A model generated the notes under the pieces. The model was given only the letters and a program-made list of their open reading frames with translations, did not search any database and was not told the DNA's origin. Positions 29,798-40,100 of a stretch of DNA of 64,000 nt are shown one piece after another. Positions within the stretch are counted from its first letter, which is position 1; each line of letters starts with the position of its first letter. The translations under genes and the position numbers were made by a program. The DNA is from Pseudomonas hamedanensis (GTDB lineage Bacteria; Pseudomonadota; Gammaproteobacteria; Pseudomonadales; Pseudomonadaceae): positions 270,501 to 334,500 of the forward strand of contig NZ_CP077091.1 of NCBI RefSeq assembly GCF_014268595.2, given 5' to 3'.

Positions 29798-32482
29798 TCA
29801 ACGTTCTACGTTATCTGCGAACTGCGTCAGCAACTGTATTTTCTTCCGGTCGTACACATCTATGGAATACTGGGCAAACTCAAACGGGTGCGTTTCCATA
29901 TCGACCGGGTAGACCTTGTTATCTTTTTCGGAAAAAAGGAAATTATGGTCCTGTACATCCTGGTGGAACAGATCCTTTGCCTCCATCTCGTCAAACATTT
30001 CCAAAAGTGCATTGGCGGCGCTTGCTGGAATGGCACCTTTTTTAATTCTGCCGAGGGGGATGCCATCGAGTTTTATCATCTTGAGATAAACTTGATTGTC
30101 TTCAATGAGCGCCATCGCCGAACCGGGCCCATGAAAAGCGTTGAAACTTTCGGCCTCGGATTTTATGGAACCTGGAATACTGCTTAGTTCTTGGAATCCC
30201 TTGAATTTTTTATAGACGTGCTTTCCATCGGAGCTTGCGTAGATTTCTCCTTCACCACCGCCGGCTATAGGGGAGCGATCACCAATATCACTTGCAATGG
30301 AGGTGACCTTATTCTGAAGGGGAGAGTCTGTCAGCTGCATTTTTTTCATCAACACTTCGATAGGCTGACTTTCACTCCTGTCTTCGGAAGAGAGAGGCGG
30401 GGTATCAGGAAATTCGAAATGTGTGCTTTCGTTGCCCACGGCGTTCGCTGAAAATGGCGTTCCTGATAATGGCGGAGGCGAAAATCCGAAGGCCTCTTCA
30501 GGTAAATTCTCTTTATTGATTCCTTCACGAACCCGCCCATCAATATCGAAGTAGGTCAACGGGTTGCCTTTCACCATACTGAACATATTCAGTCCATCGG
30601 CCTGACCAAGCGGATCCGGATTGATCCACCGCTGCCATCCCGCCATGTAATACCTGAACCCGAAGTAATATAACCCCGTCGCATCCCGTTCCTTGCCCGA
30701 ATAGCGCAACGTTTTATAGCTCGCCTCGATTTCCCCACGCCCGGCAAACCACGCGGTGGTGCCGAAAGGGTGATAGCGCTCATGGCTGATCACCTGGCCT
30801 TCGGCGTCGAGTTCCAAAGTGCAAGAGCCCAAGTGGTCGTTGAGGCTGTAGCGCTGTTCATGGTTGTCCATGTCTTTTGGCGGTTCAGACTCCCAGTGCA
30901 AAACCCGCACACTGCTGCGTCCGGCCTGAACGCTGATGACCTGCAACCGTTCACCCGTGCCGCTGTGGGTGCGGATTTCCAGGTTCGGCAGGTAACGAAC
31001 TTCAGCGGTCAAGGTGCGGACATTGGTCTGCGTCTGCCGTATTTTGCGCACGCGCATGCCATCAGCGCCGTACATGTAATGCTCGCCATCGTCTGCATCA
31101 ACTGCACGCACAACCGTTCGGACTTCGCGCAATTGGTTACGTATATCCCAACTCAGCAATTGCCCGGGTTGCAGGCTGAGCAAGTTGCCGTTGGCATCGA
31201 AGCCGTTGCGAAAGTCTTCCTCGCCCGGTTCCGCGCCATCGCGCACTGGCAAACAGCGGTTGCTGTGCGCGGCAGCGATCAGGCGATGGCCGTGGTTTTG
31301 CGGGCCTTGATGGGTCAGTTCGAGCAGGTTGCCGCCGCGGTCATAGCGGTAGGTCTGGATGTAGTTGGCGCACGCAGCGGGGGCGGCGAACGGTGAGAAC
31401 GTCGAGGTTTGGCCAGCCTCCCAGCCCGTTGCCTTATTGAGCTGATCAAGGCTGTCATAATCAAAGTAGCTGACCGATTCGATCCGCTGGTTGGCGAAGT
31501 AGCGGATTGGCAAAGCGGCGTCTTCAATGCTCAGTACGTTGCCCACCGGGTCATTGGCATAGAGCAAGTCTTGCAGATGATCGTTGCCGCCCCTCGCTTG
31601 CAGCCGGGTCAAGCGGCCGTCATCCGGGGCGTATTGCAGTGTGGTAATCACGCCGTTGCCGGCCGTTTCCTGAGCTGTCCGGCCATCCGCGTTGTACTGG
31701 ATGGCGCTGACCAGCGTTTTCGCTTGCGCCTGATGGCTGAGTTGCAAGCGAACTTCGCGCAATTGGCCGTCGCGGGTCTGGCCGAAGAACTGCTGGTTGC
31801 CCTTGGCGTCGGTCTGTCTGATCGTTTCGCCGAGTGGGTTGAACACCGTTTGGCTGATCGCCCCTTCACCAGGCTCGAGCAACGCGTCGCGCTCGGCCAG
31901 CGACTCGGGCCAGTCGGGTGCTTCCAGCGTGCGCAGAAAATGCCGAGTCTGCTGCAAAGCCCCACCGGTCAATCCGAACTGTTCGAACAACTGCGTGCCC
32001 GCCGGATCATCGTGGCGAATCAATTGGCCACACTGGTTGCGCGCGGCGAAGGTTGGATCGTTGCCGCCATATTCGTAGCGCTCCACGCATAAAGGCTCGT
32101 CATCCAGCGCTTGTTCGGATATCGCCACTACGCGTATCTGCTCGTCATACTCGACGGCGCCTTGGCTGCCCCGGCCATCCCAACTGCGCAGGGGCTGACT
32201 TGCTTCGCCCTTCAGACTGACGCGCCACCCGGCATCGACACTGACGGTACTCAGCACCTGTCCTGTCAGCGAATAGATCGTGGTGAGGTTGGCGGGGGCC
32301 GACGGGTCGGTCATCAACCGCGGATCGCGCTGCGCCACCAACCGCGCGGCGGCATCGTGCTGCTGCGCGGTGATGCAGGCTTCGGGAGCACTGGCATCCT
32401 CGCGCCAGTAGGCAACCTGGCGCACCGGCAAACCGCGGCTGTCAATGGCGAGCAAGTGCGGCGTATGCGCATGGATGTGCAT
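29798..32482 (-). CDS. tccC: Tc toxin subunit C (TccC) with an OspG-like kinase payload
   Basis: An 894-residue RHS-repeat protein. Residues 1-651 are the conserved TcC core that builds the cap of the hollow TcB-TcC shell, with YD-type repeats and the RHS-core end GWQRWINPDPLGQADGLN and FDIDGRV, where TcC proteins cut themselves. Residues 652-894 are the variable payload. It begins with a Pro/Ser-rich linker and then shows kinase motifs: Gly-rich GGGEGEIY (741-748), HVYKKF (Lys758/759), EAESFNAFHG (alphaC Glu), VYLKMIKLDGIPLG, catalytic loop HQDVQDHN (His840, Asp842, Asn847) and VYPVDME (Asp861). The pattern resembles Shigella OspG-type effector kinases. The payload DNA is visibly less GC-rich than the core. 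The ATG directly follows the tcaC stop (TGAATG). Confidence 0.93.
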   Translation of the reverse strand: MHIHAHTPHLLAIDSRGLPVRQVAYWREDASAPEACITAQQHDAAARLVAQRDPRLMTDPSAPANLTTIYSLTGQVLSTVSVDAGWRVSLKGEASQPLRSWDGRGSQGAVEYDEQIRVVAISEQALDDEPLCVERYEYGGNDPTFAARNQCGQLIRHDDPAGTQLFEQFGLTGGALQQTRHFLRTLEAPDWPESLAERDALLEPGEGAISQTVFNPLGETIRQTDAKGNQQFFGQTRDGQLREVRLQLSHQAQAKTLVSAIQYNADGRTAQETAGNGVITTLQYAPDDGRLTRLQARGGNDHLQDLLYANDPVGNVLSIEDAALPIRYFANQRIESVSYFDYDSLDQLNKATGWEAGQTSTFSPFAAPAACANYIQTYRYDRGGNLLELTHQGPQNHGHRLIAAAHSNRCLPVRDGAEPGEEDFRNGFDANGNLLSLQPGQLLSWDIRNQLREVRTVVRAVDADDGEHYMYGADGMRVRKIRQTQTNVRTLTAEVRYLPNLEIRTHSGTGERLQVISVQAGRSSVRVLHWESEPPKDMDNHEQRYSLNDHLGSCTLELDAEGQVISHERYHPFGTTAWFAGRGEIEASYKTLRYSGKERDATGLYYFGFRYYMAGWQRWINPDPLGQADGLNMFSMVKGNPLTYFDIDGRVREGINKENLPEEAFGFSPPPLSGTPFSANAVGNESTHFEFPDTPPLSSEDRSESQPIEVLMKKMQLTDSPLQNKVTSIASDIGDRSPIAGGGEGEIYASSDGKHVYKKFKGFQELSSIPGSIKSEAESFNAFHGPGSAMALIEDNQVYLKMIKLDGIPLGRIKKGAIPASAANALLEMFDEMEAKDLFHQDVQDHNFLFSEKDNKVYPVDMETHPFEFAQYSIDVYDRKKIQLLTQFADNVER

Positions 32483-35400
32483 TCAGGACCACCAATTGCG
32501 TCGGCCCTGTTCGGGAGGAGAGTCGAACAAATCGTTTTCGTCGAACGCCACGTTGCACCAGATCCAGTACCAAGTCTCTCGGCGCAACGGTTTTAACACT
32601 GGCGGATCGCCTTGCAGCATTTGTTTGGCCAGTACGGTTTCGGTCGGACGGCCTGCGGCGTCGTAGAACTGTTGGTCGTGGAACAGGTGCCGACGCATCG
32701 ACTCAACTTTCATGTAGCACGGTTTATTGATGAAACTCGGGCGGTAGATGCGGACGGTTTTGCCCTTGTTGTTATATTCCACCGGTTCGCTACAGCGCCA
32801 GCGCCTGGGGGCTTCGGCCTCCAAGGGTGTGCCATCTTCGTTGAGAATCAGTTCACACTGTTCGTCGAGCTGCCACGATTTGCCAGGTTCGACTTCCTGC
32901 AGGGTTTGCAGCGTGCGGCCGAAGCCGTCCAGGCAGGTGATGCTGAGCCGCACCTGCATTTCAGGGTCTTCGGGGTTTATGGGGGCTTCGGGGTCTTTGG
33001 GGTAGCTGTCGGCGAGCAGCATGGCCGCATACACCGGCTGACGCATTGCCGCGTCCATCTGCTGCTTCAGGATCACCTCGTCGGCATCGGGATTCACCAG
33101 ACCGGCAACATGCTGCCGAGCCCTGTCGCAGAAGTGCCCACTGGGCAGGACAAAACCTTCGCCGCTGGCCCAGGCAAGCCATGCCGGGGAAGGGGGCGCG
33201 GTGCGTGACAGACGTCCCATCCAGCTGAACAGGTCGGCGAAACCTGCGCTGGCGAAGTTGCCGATGGCCAGCTTGGGATCGGCAATGGCAATGGCAGGAT
33301 CGCGATCCAGCGGTGGGATGTAGCTCTCCAATTTGTGAAAACCTGCGGGCTGTCCCGATTCAGTGCCGTGGAAACTGGTCACCAATGGTTCGCCGAAGGC
33401 GTTGTACCGCGCCTCTTGGATATTGCGATTGGCGTCCTCGATCATCGCTGGCAGGAACGTTCGGTAATCAATATCGAGGCTGCGCGTGGTGCACTTGTCC
33501 GGCAGCGTCACGGCGACGGTCAGGCAGTCGTAATCGTCCCAGGTGATCTCGGTCTGGCCGTGACTGCGGGTTTCCCGGTATTGGCAGACGTTATAAAAAC
33601 GGTCCGGCCCGTGATAGACGGGAAAGCCCCGATGGACCGCCCATAAATAGCTTTTCGCCTCGCCCGGATCTGGCAGCGCTTGCCCGGCCACCTCGGGTAA
33701 AAACAGCTCCATGATGTGATAACCCACTTCGGGCGATTCGAGTTTCTCTTTCAGGTTGAACTGCGGGTTGCCGTGTTCGTCCTTGAGTACGTCGTACGCA
33801 CTGAGGGCTGTGGCGTCCAGTTCTGCCGTTTCCGTATGGCCGGGCAAACCTTCTAAAGTCGCCAGGCCCGGCGCCAGGGTCTGACCGTTTGCGGGACTGA
33901 TGTAGTGCTGCCTGGACAATCCCGCCAGCACCGACTGTTCTGCCCATTCGCCGTCGTCCTTGCTCTGGGCAAGAAAATAATCGTAGTTGAGCTTCGTGGG
34001 GTCCAGTGCGGCCTTTTCCAGAACCAGGGCATTGTTGCGGGTCTGGTAGGGCAAGCCCAGGCGCCATGCCTCTGGATCCGCCAAGTGAATGAACTTTGCG
34101 CGGGCTTGCGTCAGATACCACTTTTGCTGCGCGGGGTCATGGGCATCTTTCCACCAGGTTTGTTGATGCTCGTCAGTGAAGGGCGGCGGATCGTCAATGG
34201 TTTTGCGGCGCGCGTAGTGCACGCTGAAACCATGAACGCAGGCGCCGTATTCGTCCCACTCCAGGTTGATCTGGTGCTGGCACAACGGGTCGTCGGCAAT
34301 GGTAGGTTCGTACTGGCAACTGACGGATTCCAGGTTTAACGCTTGCAGTACTGAGTAGGGCTGGTGTTCACCTTTGGGGCGTAATATTCGCACCAGAGCG
34401 CGGTTTTCCTGAACGGTATAGGGCACCGCGGTGGCCGGGTCATCGTCAGCCGCGAAGGTCTCCGAGCGCAGCACTCTGCCACTCAACGCCCGGGCGACTT
34501 CTCGGGCGGTGTCTTCGTCAGGGGCATTGAGGGGCTGCGCCGCCCGATCATTGAAGTGGTAGTTCTGCAACAGCGTGGGTTGCAAGGGCTGCGCCAGTGT
34601 GTCGCGATCATAATAGCCAGTTCTTGCAGGATCAATGGCCGCACCGGTGTGGAACCAGGTCTTGCTCAGGATCGGTGCGCTGAACCCGGCTGTCGCCCGT
34701 TCCGCCGCCGAGGCCTCAGTGTCGGTCTGCATCAATAGCCGAAAGCCGCGGAACTCGCGTTCGAAGCGATCGTAATAGCCACCGCGATAGCTGAAACCTT
34801 GTGTCAGCCGGTTACCGGTGATGTCGTCGAGCTGCGTTTGCCGGCTGACCAGGTGCATGGCAAACGGCAATTGGGAAATCGGGTTTTCGACCCCGGCGGC
34901 GTGTTGTTCCTGTTTTTCATCCAGCCATTCCTGGGCCGAACTGCGATAGGTGACGCTGCTGCTGGCGCCCATGTTGTTGCAGGAACGGTCGAGCAGATAG
35001 GGTTTGGCTTTGACGAAATCGTAGCGCCAGTGCCGTGGTGCCATGTGCGGCACCGTCAGGATGATGCTGGAGCAACCCAGACCTTGCAGGTCCGCGGTGC
35101 TGACCTGGCATAGCCGGTCGTATTGCACGTTTTCCGGCCATGACAGGTCGCTGGACGTTTGCTCGTAACCCTCGCCGCAACGATTCATGAACACTCGCAG
35201 GCGATTGGTTTCCAGGTAAATCAGGTCGACCGCTCCCGAGCCGTCGAGGTCGGCCAGCAGCACCTGGGCGGCATTGAACTCGCTTTCGGCAAACGGCAGG
35301 GCGCACAAGACAAAGCCTTTGCCAAAATGCCCACGGCCCAGGTTGGGCCAGCATTTGACTTCGTTGGGGCGGATCCGCACCAGATGCTGCTGGCCACTGC

Positions 35401-37132
35401 CGAGCACGTCAGCGAAGGCGATCAGTTCGAGCGATGTTCTGCTCAGCGACGGCAGTTCGTCGTCGTCGCCCTCGCCGGTCTTCGCCAAATGGGGCACGTC
35501 GATGCCGTCAGCAAAACCTTGCTCACGCAGGTTGGCATACAATCGTACGCTACGGGTGCCAATCAGTGCGAGGTCGCTCAAGCCGTCACCCATCAGATCG
35601 GCCATTTGCGCCATGGGGTGGAGGAACTCGCCGGGAAATGCCTCGAAGGGCACAAAACCGGCCCAGTTGCGCTGTGGATCAAGGGTAAAGAAACCGTTCA
35701 TTCCGGGCATGGCCAACACCCAGTCGAGCTTGCCATCGCCGGTCAGGTCGGTGAGCGACTGGTGAACGGATTTGCTGCTATCGGCCAGCGGAATCTGCTC
35801 TAGACGTTTCCATTCGCTGTAGCAGACGTTATCGCCGCCGGATTCGCAGCGCAGCGGCTCGCGGTAATACCAGGCCTGATCGTACCGACACAGCACCCCC
35901 GGCATACCCTCGCCGTACAGGTCGACCAATTGATAATGCTGGCCGTCGTTGAACCCGGGCATGTCCGGAAACTGCGCCCAGCCTTGGGGTTGCGGGGCGA
36001 GGTCAAAGGCGTTGTAGCTGAACTCCGTCGGTGGCCGGCTTTCAATCTGGCCCAGGCTGTCGTAGGCCTGCACATGCGCCGCGGTCAGATGGTTATAGCC
36101 CAACGGATCGGCCCGATGTTCAAGCAGCAGGCGCTGGACCAGAACCGGTTCCGGACCCAGTTCTTCGGGGAAATGATGAAACATCAATACCTGCCGGCAA
36201 AGGCGCCGGGTGCCCAGTTCGAAGCCGTAGGCGTAATTCCAGAACGGATCACTGCGTTCAAGCCAGGGCTGCGGTTCCTTGAAGGTCGGTAATTCTTCCA
36301 GATCAGTGCAGCGCTCGCCATAATCGAATATCAGGTGGAAATGCCATTGCTGGTCCTTCCAGCTATCTCTCTTCCAGGCATACAGATGCGGATGGGCCAC
36401 GGCATTGCCGTAGTACACGTGCTTGAGGAAGCGCTGGGCACGGTAGTCGCGCCATTGCGGCTTTGCGGGCAAATCGGTTTCGGCCTGGTATTCGTAGACA
36501 ATGTGTTCGCCGCGGGTGTTAAGGCTTTCATCGATCAACCAGACGCCGACGCGTTGTGAATCATTCGGGTCGGCACGGCGCGAGCTTTCTGTGCTGCCGT
36601 ACACATGCAAGCTGCCGTCGGCACTGTGAATCAGCCAGAATCCCGCCGTGTCGGTGGCGGTGGACCAATGCTCGATCAGGGCGAACTCACTCTCGACCCG
36701 AGGCCAGTAGCGCACCACCGTGCAGGTTTCCGCCAGCGGCTCACCGTTGTAGGTATTGGCGGTGCGGGCAATCAACGAGCCGTCGCTTTCATTGCGTTCG
36801 GGCATCCACAGATCACCGCCAGGGCCATGCGCCAGGTCTGTGCCGTCGTAGCCGGGTACTCCGCCGGTGGTGCGCAAGGTGATGGCATTGACTGTGTTCG
36901 TCCAGCCGATGCCGAATGCGCTGTTGCCGACATTGCTTTGGTAACTCAAACCCAGCGCCGGGGCGAAGCCGCGCCCGGGCGAAATCGGCAGCGGCAGTTC
37001 CAGCGAGGCGGCACCATTGGTGCCGACGGCGCCCCAACCCTTGCCGATACTTTGGATGGCGCCGCCCATTTTTGGCAGCGTGGGGGTGTTGATCTGCAGC
37101 GTCGACTGTTGCTGTGGCTGTTGTTCGTTCAT
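32483..37132 (-). CDS. tcaC: Tc toxin subunit B (TcaC/TcdB-like)
   Basis: A 1549-residue TcB protein. An SpvB-type N-terminal domain covers about residues 20-350 (MGGAIQSIGKGWGAVGTNGA, LSYQSNVGNSAFGIGW). FG-GAP-like beta-propeller repeats follow at about 455-640 (DLTGDGKLDWVL, DLMGDGLSDLAL, DLDGSGAVDLIYLE), forming the gate that docks on TcA. TcdB middle domains and an RHS-like C-terminal shell come next (YRGGYYDRFEREFRGFR, DGFGRTLQTLQEV). It would combine with TccC to enclose the payload. The SpvB domain here carries no appended ADP-ribosyltransferase. The start overlaps the end of tcaB by four bases (ATGA). Confidence 0.95.
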   Translation of the reverse strand: MNEQQPQQQSTLQINTPTLPKMGGAIQSIGKGWGAVGTNGAASLELPLPISPGRGFAPALGLSYQSNVGNSAFGIGWTNTVNAITLRTTGGVPGYDGTDLAHGPGGDLWMPERNESDGSLIARTANTYNGEPLAETCTVVRYWPRVESEFALIEHWSTATDTAGFWLIHSADGSLHVYGSTESSRRADPNDSQRVGVWLIDESLNTRGEHIVYEYQAETDLPAKPQWRDYRAQRFLKHVYYGNAVAHPHLYAWKRDSWKDQQWHFHLIFDYGERCTDLEELPTFKEPQPWLERSDPFWNYAYGFELGTRRLCRQVLMFHHFPEELGPEPVLVQRLLLEHRADPLGYNHLTAAHVQAYDSLGQIESRPPTEFSYNAFDLAPQPQGWAQFPDMPGFNDGQHYQLVDLYGEGMPGVLCRYDQAWYYREPLRCESGGDNVCYSEWKRLEQIPLADSSKSVHQSLTDLTGDGKLDWVLAMPGMNGFFTLDPQRNWAGFVPFEAFPGEFLHPMAQMADLMGDGLSDLALIGTRSVRLYANLREQGFADGIDVPHLAKTGEGDDDELPSLSRTSLELIAFADVLGSGQQHLVRIRPNEVKCWPNLGRGHFGKGFVLCALPFAESEFNAAQVLLADLDGSGAVDLIYLETNRLRVFMNRCGEGYEQTSSDLSWPENVQYDRLCQVSTADLQGLGCSSIILTVPHMAPRHWRYDFVKAKPYLLDRSCNNMGASSSVTYRSSAQEWLDEKQEQHAAGVENPISQLPFAMHLVSRQTQLDDITGNRLTQGFSYRGGYYDRFEREFRGFRLLMQTDTEASAAERATAGFSAPILSKTWFHTGAAIDPARTGYYDRDTLAQPLQPTLLQNYHFNDRAAQPLNAPDEDTAREVARALSGRVLRSETFAADDDPATAVPYTVQENRALVRILRPKGEHQPYSVLQALNLESVSCQYEPTIADDPLCQHQINLEWDEYGACVHGFSVHYARRKTIDDPPPFTDEHQQTWWKDAHDPAQQKWYLTQARAKFIHLADPEAWRLGLPYQTRNNALVLEKAALDPTKLNYDYFLAQSKDDGEWAEQSVLAGLSRQHYISPANGQTLAPGLATLEGLPGHTETAELDATALSAYDVLKDEHGNPQFNLKEKLESPEVGYHIMELFLPEVAGQALPDPGEAKSYLWAVHRGFPVYHGPDRFYNVCQYRETRSHGQTEITWDDYDCLTVAVTLPDKCTTRSLDIDYRTFLPAMIEDANRNIQEARYNAFGEPLVTSFHGTESGQPAGFHKLESYIPPLDRDPAIAIADPKLAIGNFASAGFADLFSWMGRLSRTAPPSPAWLAWASGEGFVLPSGHFCDRARQHVAGLVNPDADEVILKQQMDAAMRQPVYAAMLLADSYPKDPEAPINPEDPEMQVRLSITCLDGFGRTLQTLQEVEPGKSWQLDEQCELILNEDGTPLEAEAPRRWRCSEPVEYNNKGKTVRIYRPSFINKPCYMKVESMRRHLFHDQQFYDAAGRPTETVLAKQMLQGDPPVLKPLRRETWYWIWCNVAFDENDLFDSPPEQGRRNWWS

Positions 37133-40100
37133 AGCGCTCCCCCCTCGCGTCTGGCCGTGTAGTTGACGTGCACAATGATGTCGGTGAGAGATTTGAGCAG
37201 CGCTGCCTGGGCCTCGAGGTTGGGGAAGGTCAGGCTCCAGCGCGACACCGCTCCGGTGTATTCGAACGGCAGATAGCGTTCATCCTGGAAGTTGAGCTGG
37301 AACATGCCGTTATCGTCGATACCGTGGGACAGGGCGATCTGTTGGCTGGCGCGCAGGTTTTCCCTGGCGTTGCCGGGGGCGGTGGCCATCTCGACCTTGC
37401 TGTAGCTCTGCGCCAGCACGGCGCGGATGTCTATGTACGGTGGGATGCTGACCGGCAAGGTGACGCTGATGGTCTTGATCCGACGCAGGTAATGATTTTG
37501 GTCTTTATAGTCATCATCGAACATTTTTTGCGTGAGTTCGAACGCACACGTGCCGTTTTCAATCAGGTCTTTTTTGATCTCATCCCAGGTCTTGTTCACC
37601 GTTGGATCCAGGGACTTGAGGCTTTTGAGCGAGACGGTTTTGCGGATTTCCAGGTCGCGCCTGTTGTTTTTCAGGTAATCGGCGTGCATCTGCTGCAGGC
37701 TCATTTTCAACTCTTCGCCCGCACCGAGGCCACGGTAGGTTGCGTTCCAGGCGCCTGGGCGGATGAAGGTCCGAGAGAAATCGCCCATTTCGTACTGCCA
37801 GCACGCTTCGGCCGCCTGACACAGGGACTGGGCCGTGGTGTAGGCGCTGCTGTAGAACCCGGAGAATTTGCTGTTGAGCCAGTCGTAGGTCTGCGAGCGG
37901 CTGAAACGGTTACTGCCCAGCAGAAAATCGTGGGTCACCTGCGCCTGCTCCAGCGCGGTTCGCGCCTGGCGCAGTTGCAGTTGGGTGGCCTTGTGCTGTT
38001 CTTCGTAAACGGCGAGTTGCGCCTTGACTTGTTCGTTTTCAAGTTTTGCCTGGTCGCGGACTTGGGTCCATTCCTGGGCGCGGCGATCATAGCGAGACTT
38101 CAACTCGGCAATGTTCATCTCCTTGCGACTGAGAGCGGCTCCAACGGATAGACCTTCCGCCAACGCCGAAAAGGGACCTGACCAATCCATTCCCCCAAAG
38201 GAGAATCCTGAGATGTTAGGTATTCCTCTCGCCAAAGCGCCTACGCCTGATGCTGTGTGCGCCATCGCTTCGAAATCGCCTGCTTGGTTGAGACTCTCGC
38301 CAGGGATAAGTTCGTCAGCGCTTAAACCCTTCGTTATCAATTTTTCGTAATAGCTGAGCCTTTGCACGATCACGGCCTGACTGGCGAGGAGCGCTTCCTT
38401 GTTTTTCTCATCAATGCTGATCGCCTGAGTCTGTATCTCCACCGCGATCTTCGCCAGATTCCACGCCTGTTGCTGTTGCAGCTCAAGGTACTGCGCCGAT
38501 TCCTTGCGTTCGATCAAGGACAGCAACGTCGCGCCGAACTGGATCACACTGTCCACCGCGTTCTGTGCCAGGGCGAACATGAAGGTGAAGCGGTAATGGG
38601 GAATCTGCGGATTCAACAGACGGCTCAGGGCAGCACCCGACAAACCCTGGCCCCAGGCGGCGAGCAGGGCGCGCGGGTCCAGCGGTGTGGCGAACAGGCG
38701 CAGGTTCAATGGATTGCCTGCCATGTCGAGGTTATGCCGCAGGTTGTACAGCCGACTTTCGGCGCGTTCCCAGCTCTGGATCAGTTCGCGGTTGAAGGGG
38801 CGACGCAGATAGGGGTTGTCGACGCCGGCCAGCGACGAGTCCTCGTTATAAGGCCGCAGGCAGAGTAACGGCGCGGCCTCCGCGGCCGGAGCCTTGCCGA
38901 TGCGCAAGGGGGGCTGTGCTCGCCACTGTTGATGCGCACTGTTCAGTTGCAGTTCGAATTCGCGCAACTGCTCATTCTTCGCAGTGCTCAACTCGTCGAG
39001 CCGTACAGGTCGCCAATGGTCGACCTGTTGCACATCCGGCCGCTGCCCCAGCAAATCCAGGACACGTACATAGCGCAATTTCGCTTCGGCCAGGCCGTCA
39101 TGGGTCAGTTCCCGAAAGGCCTGGTCAGCCTGGTTGAGCTCGATATCAATATAGAGTCGGTACAGCGCCTTTCGAAAGTGCACCAGAAAACTCAAGGCGA
39201 TCTGAAACGGGTCGTCCGGATACAAAACAGCCTGGCTGGGGTCTGGCGGGGTGGGCCATACCGATTCTTCCAGTGGCACCGATTGCCAGTAACCGGGGTG
39301 ACCGGCGTCACCGCTCTGACGGGAAGGGTCAAAGAGAAACGACAGCCAGCGTCTGGCCTCGTCGTACTGTTGTTCCTCGTTCAGGCGATGCGCCACCAGC
39401 CAAGGGGTGTGCAGAAACAGTTCACAGAACTGGGTGGAGTACGCGCCCGAAAAGTCCATGCGCTGCGCGCCGAGCCAACGAGACAAAGGCGGCTCCTTCA
39501 TCTGTTGTGTTTCCCAACTCATCAATGTTTCCATGCCGTCTTCGGCACGATTGATCAATTGCCTGGCGAAAACGGTGTTCATGCGGATGGGGGCCCGCAG
39601 GGACTCGTCGGATGTTGCTCCATCGCTCTGTTCAATGCGCGATTTGGTAAAGTCGAGGAATTGGGCTCTGCCCAGAGACGGGCTGTCCCCTTGAGTAGGA
39701 TCAGCCACGCTGCCAATGCTGGGGGCAATTTGCACCTCCTCGCTGAGCTCGTTCCAGCCGAGCGACAACGTCTTCAGGGCACCGCCTTTGAGCGACCAGC
39801 CCAAAAAGTGTGATTCATAAATCAGGACTCCATAGATGAGTGGAATTGTGAGAGCCATCGTTTCTTTTGGCCAGTCAACGGGCCAACCATCAGGACGGTA
39901 AGTAACCTGGTCGATAGAGAATGTGTAAGTCAGTTCCGCATCCCTTGCGAGTCGATTGACGAGACTGGACTCACTCAGTGTGCGCATGTCGGCAAATGTT
40001 GTTGGCGGTGTGTCGGATACGACATCCAATGGGTGGGCAACGAACATCGTGTAACGGTAAGGCCCTTCTTGTTTGACATTTAGAGTTCTGTGAAGGAGCA

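Noticed and set aside
29798..32482. RHS protein as a contact-dependent (T6SS/CDI-type) toxin with immunity gene
   Set aside because: It is directly downstream of tcaC in a Tc operon, has the short TcC core, and no small immunity-like gene follows it.
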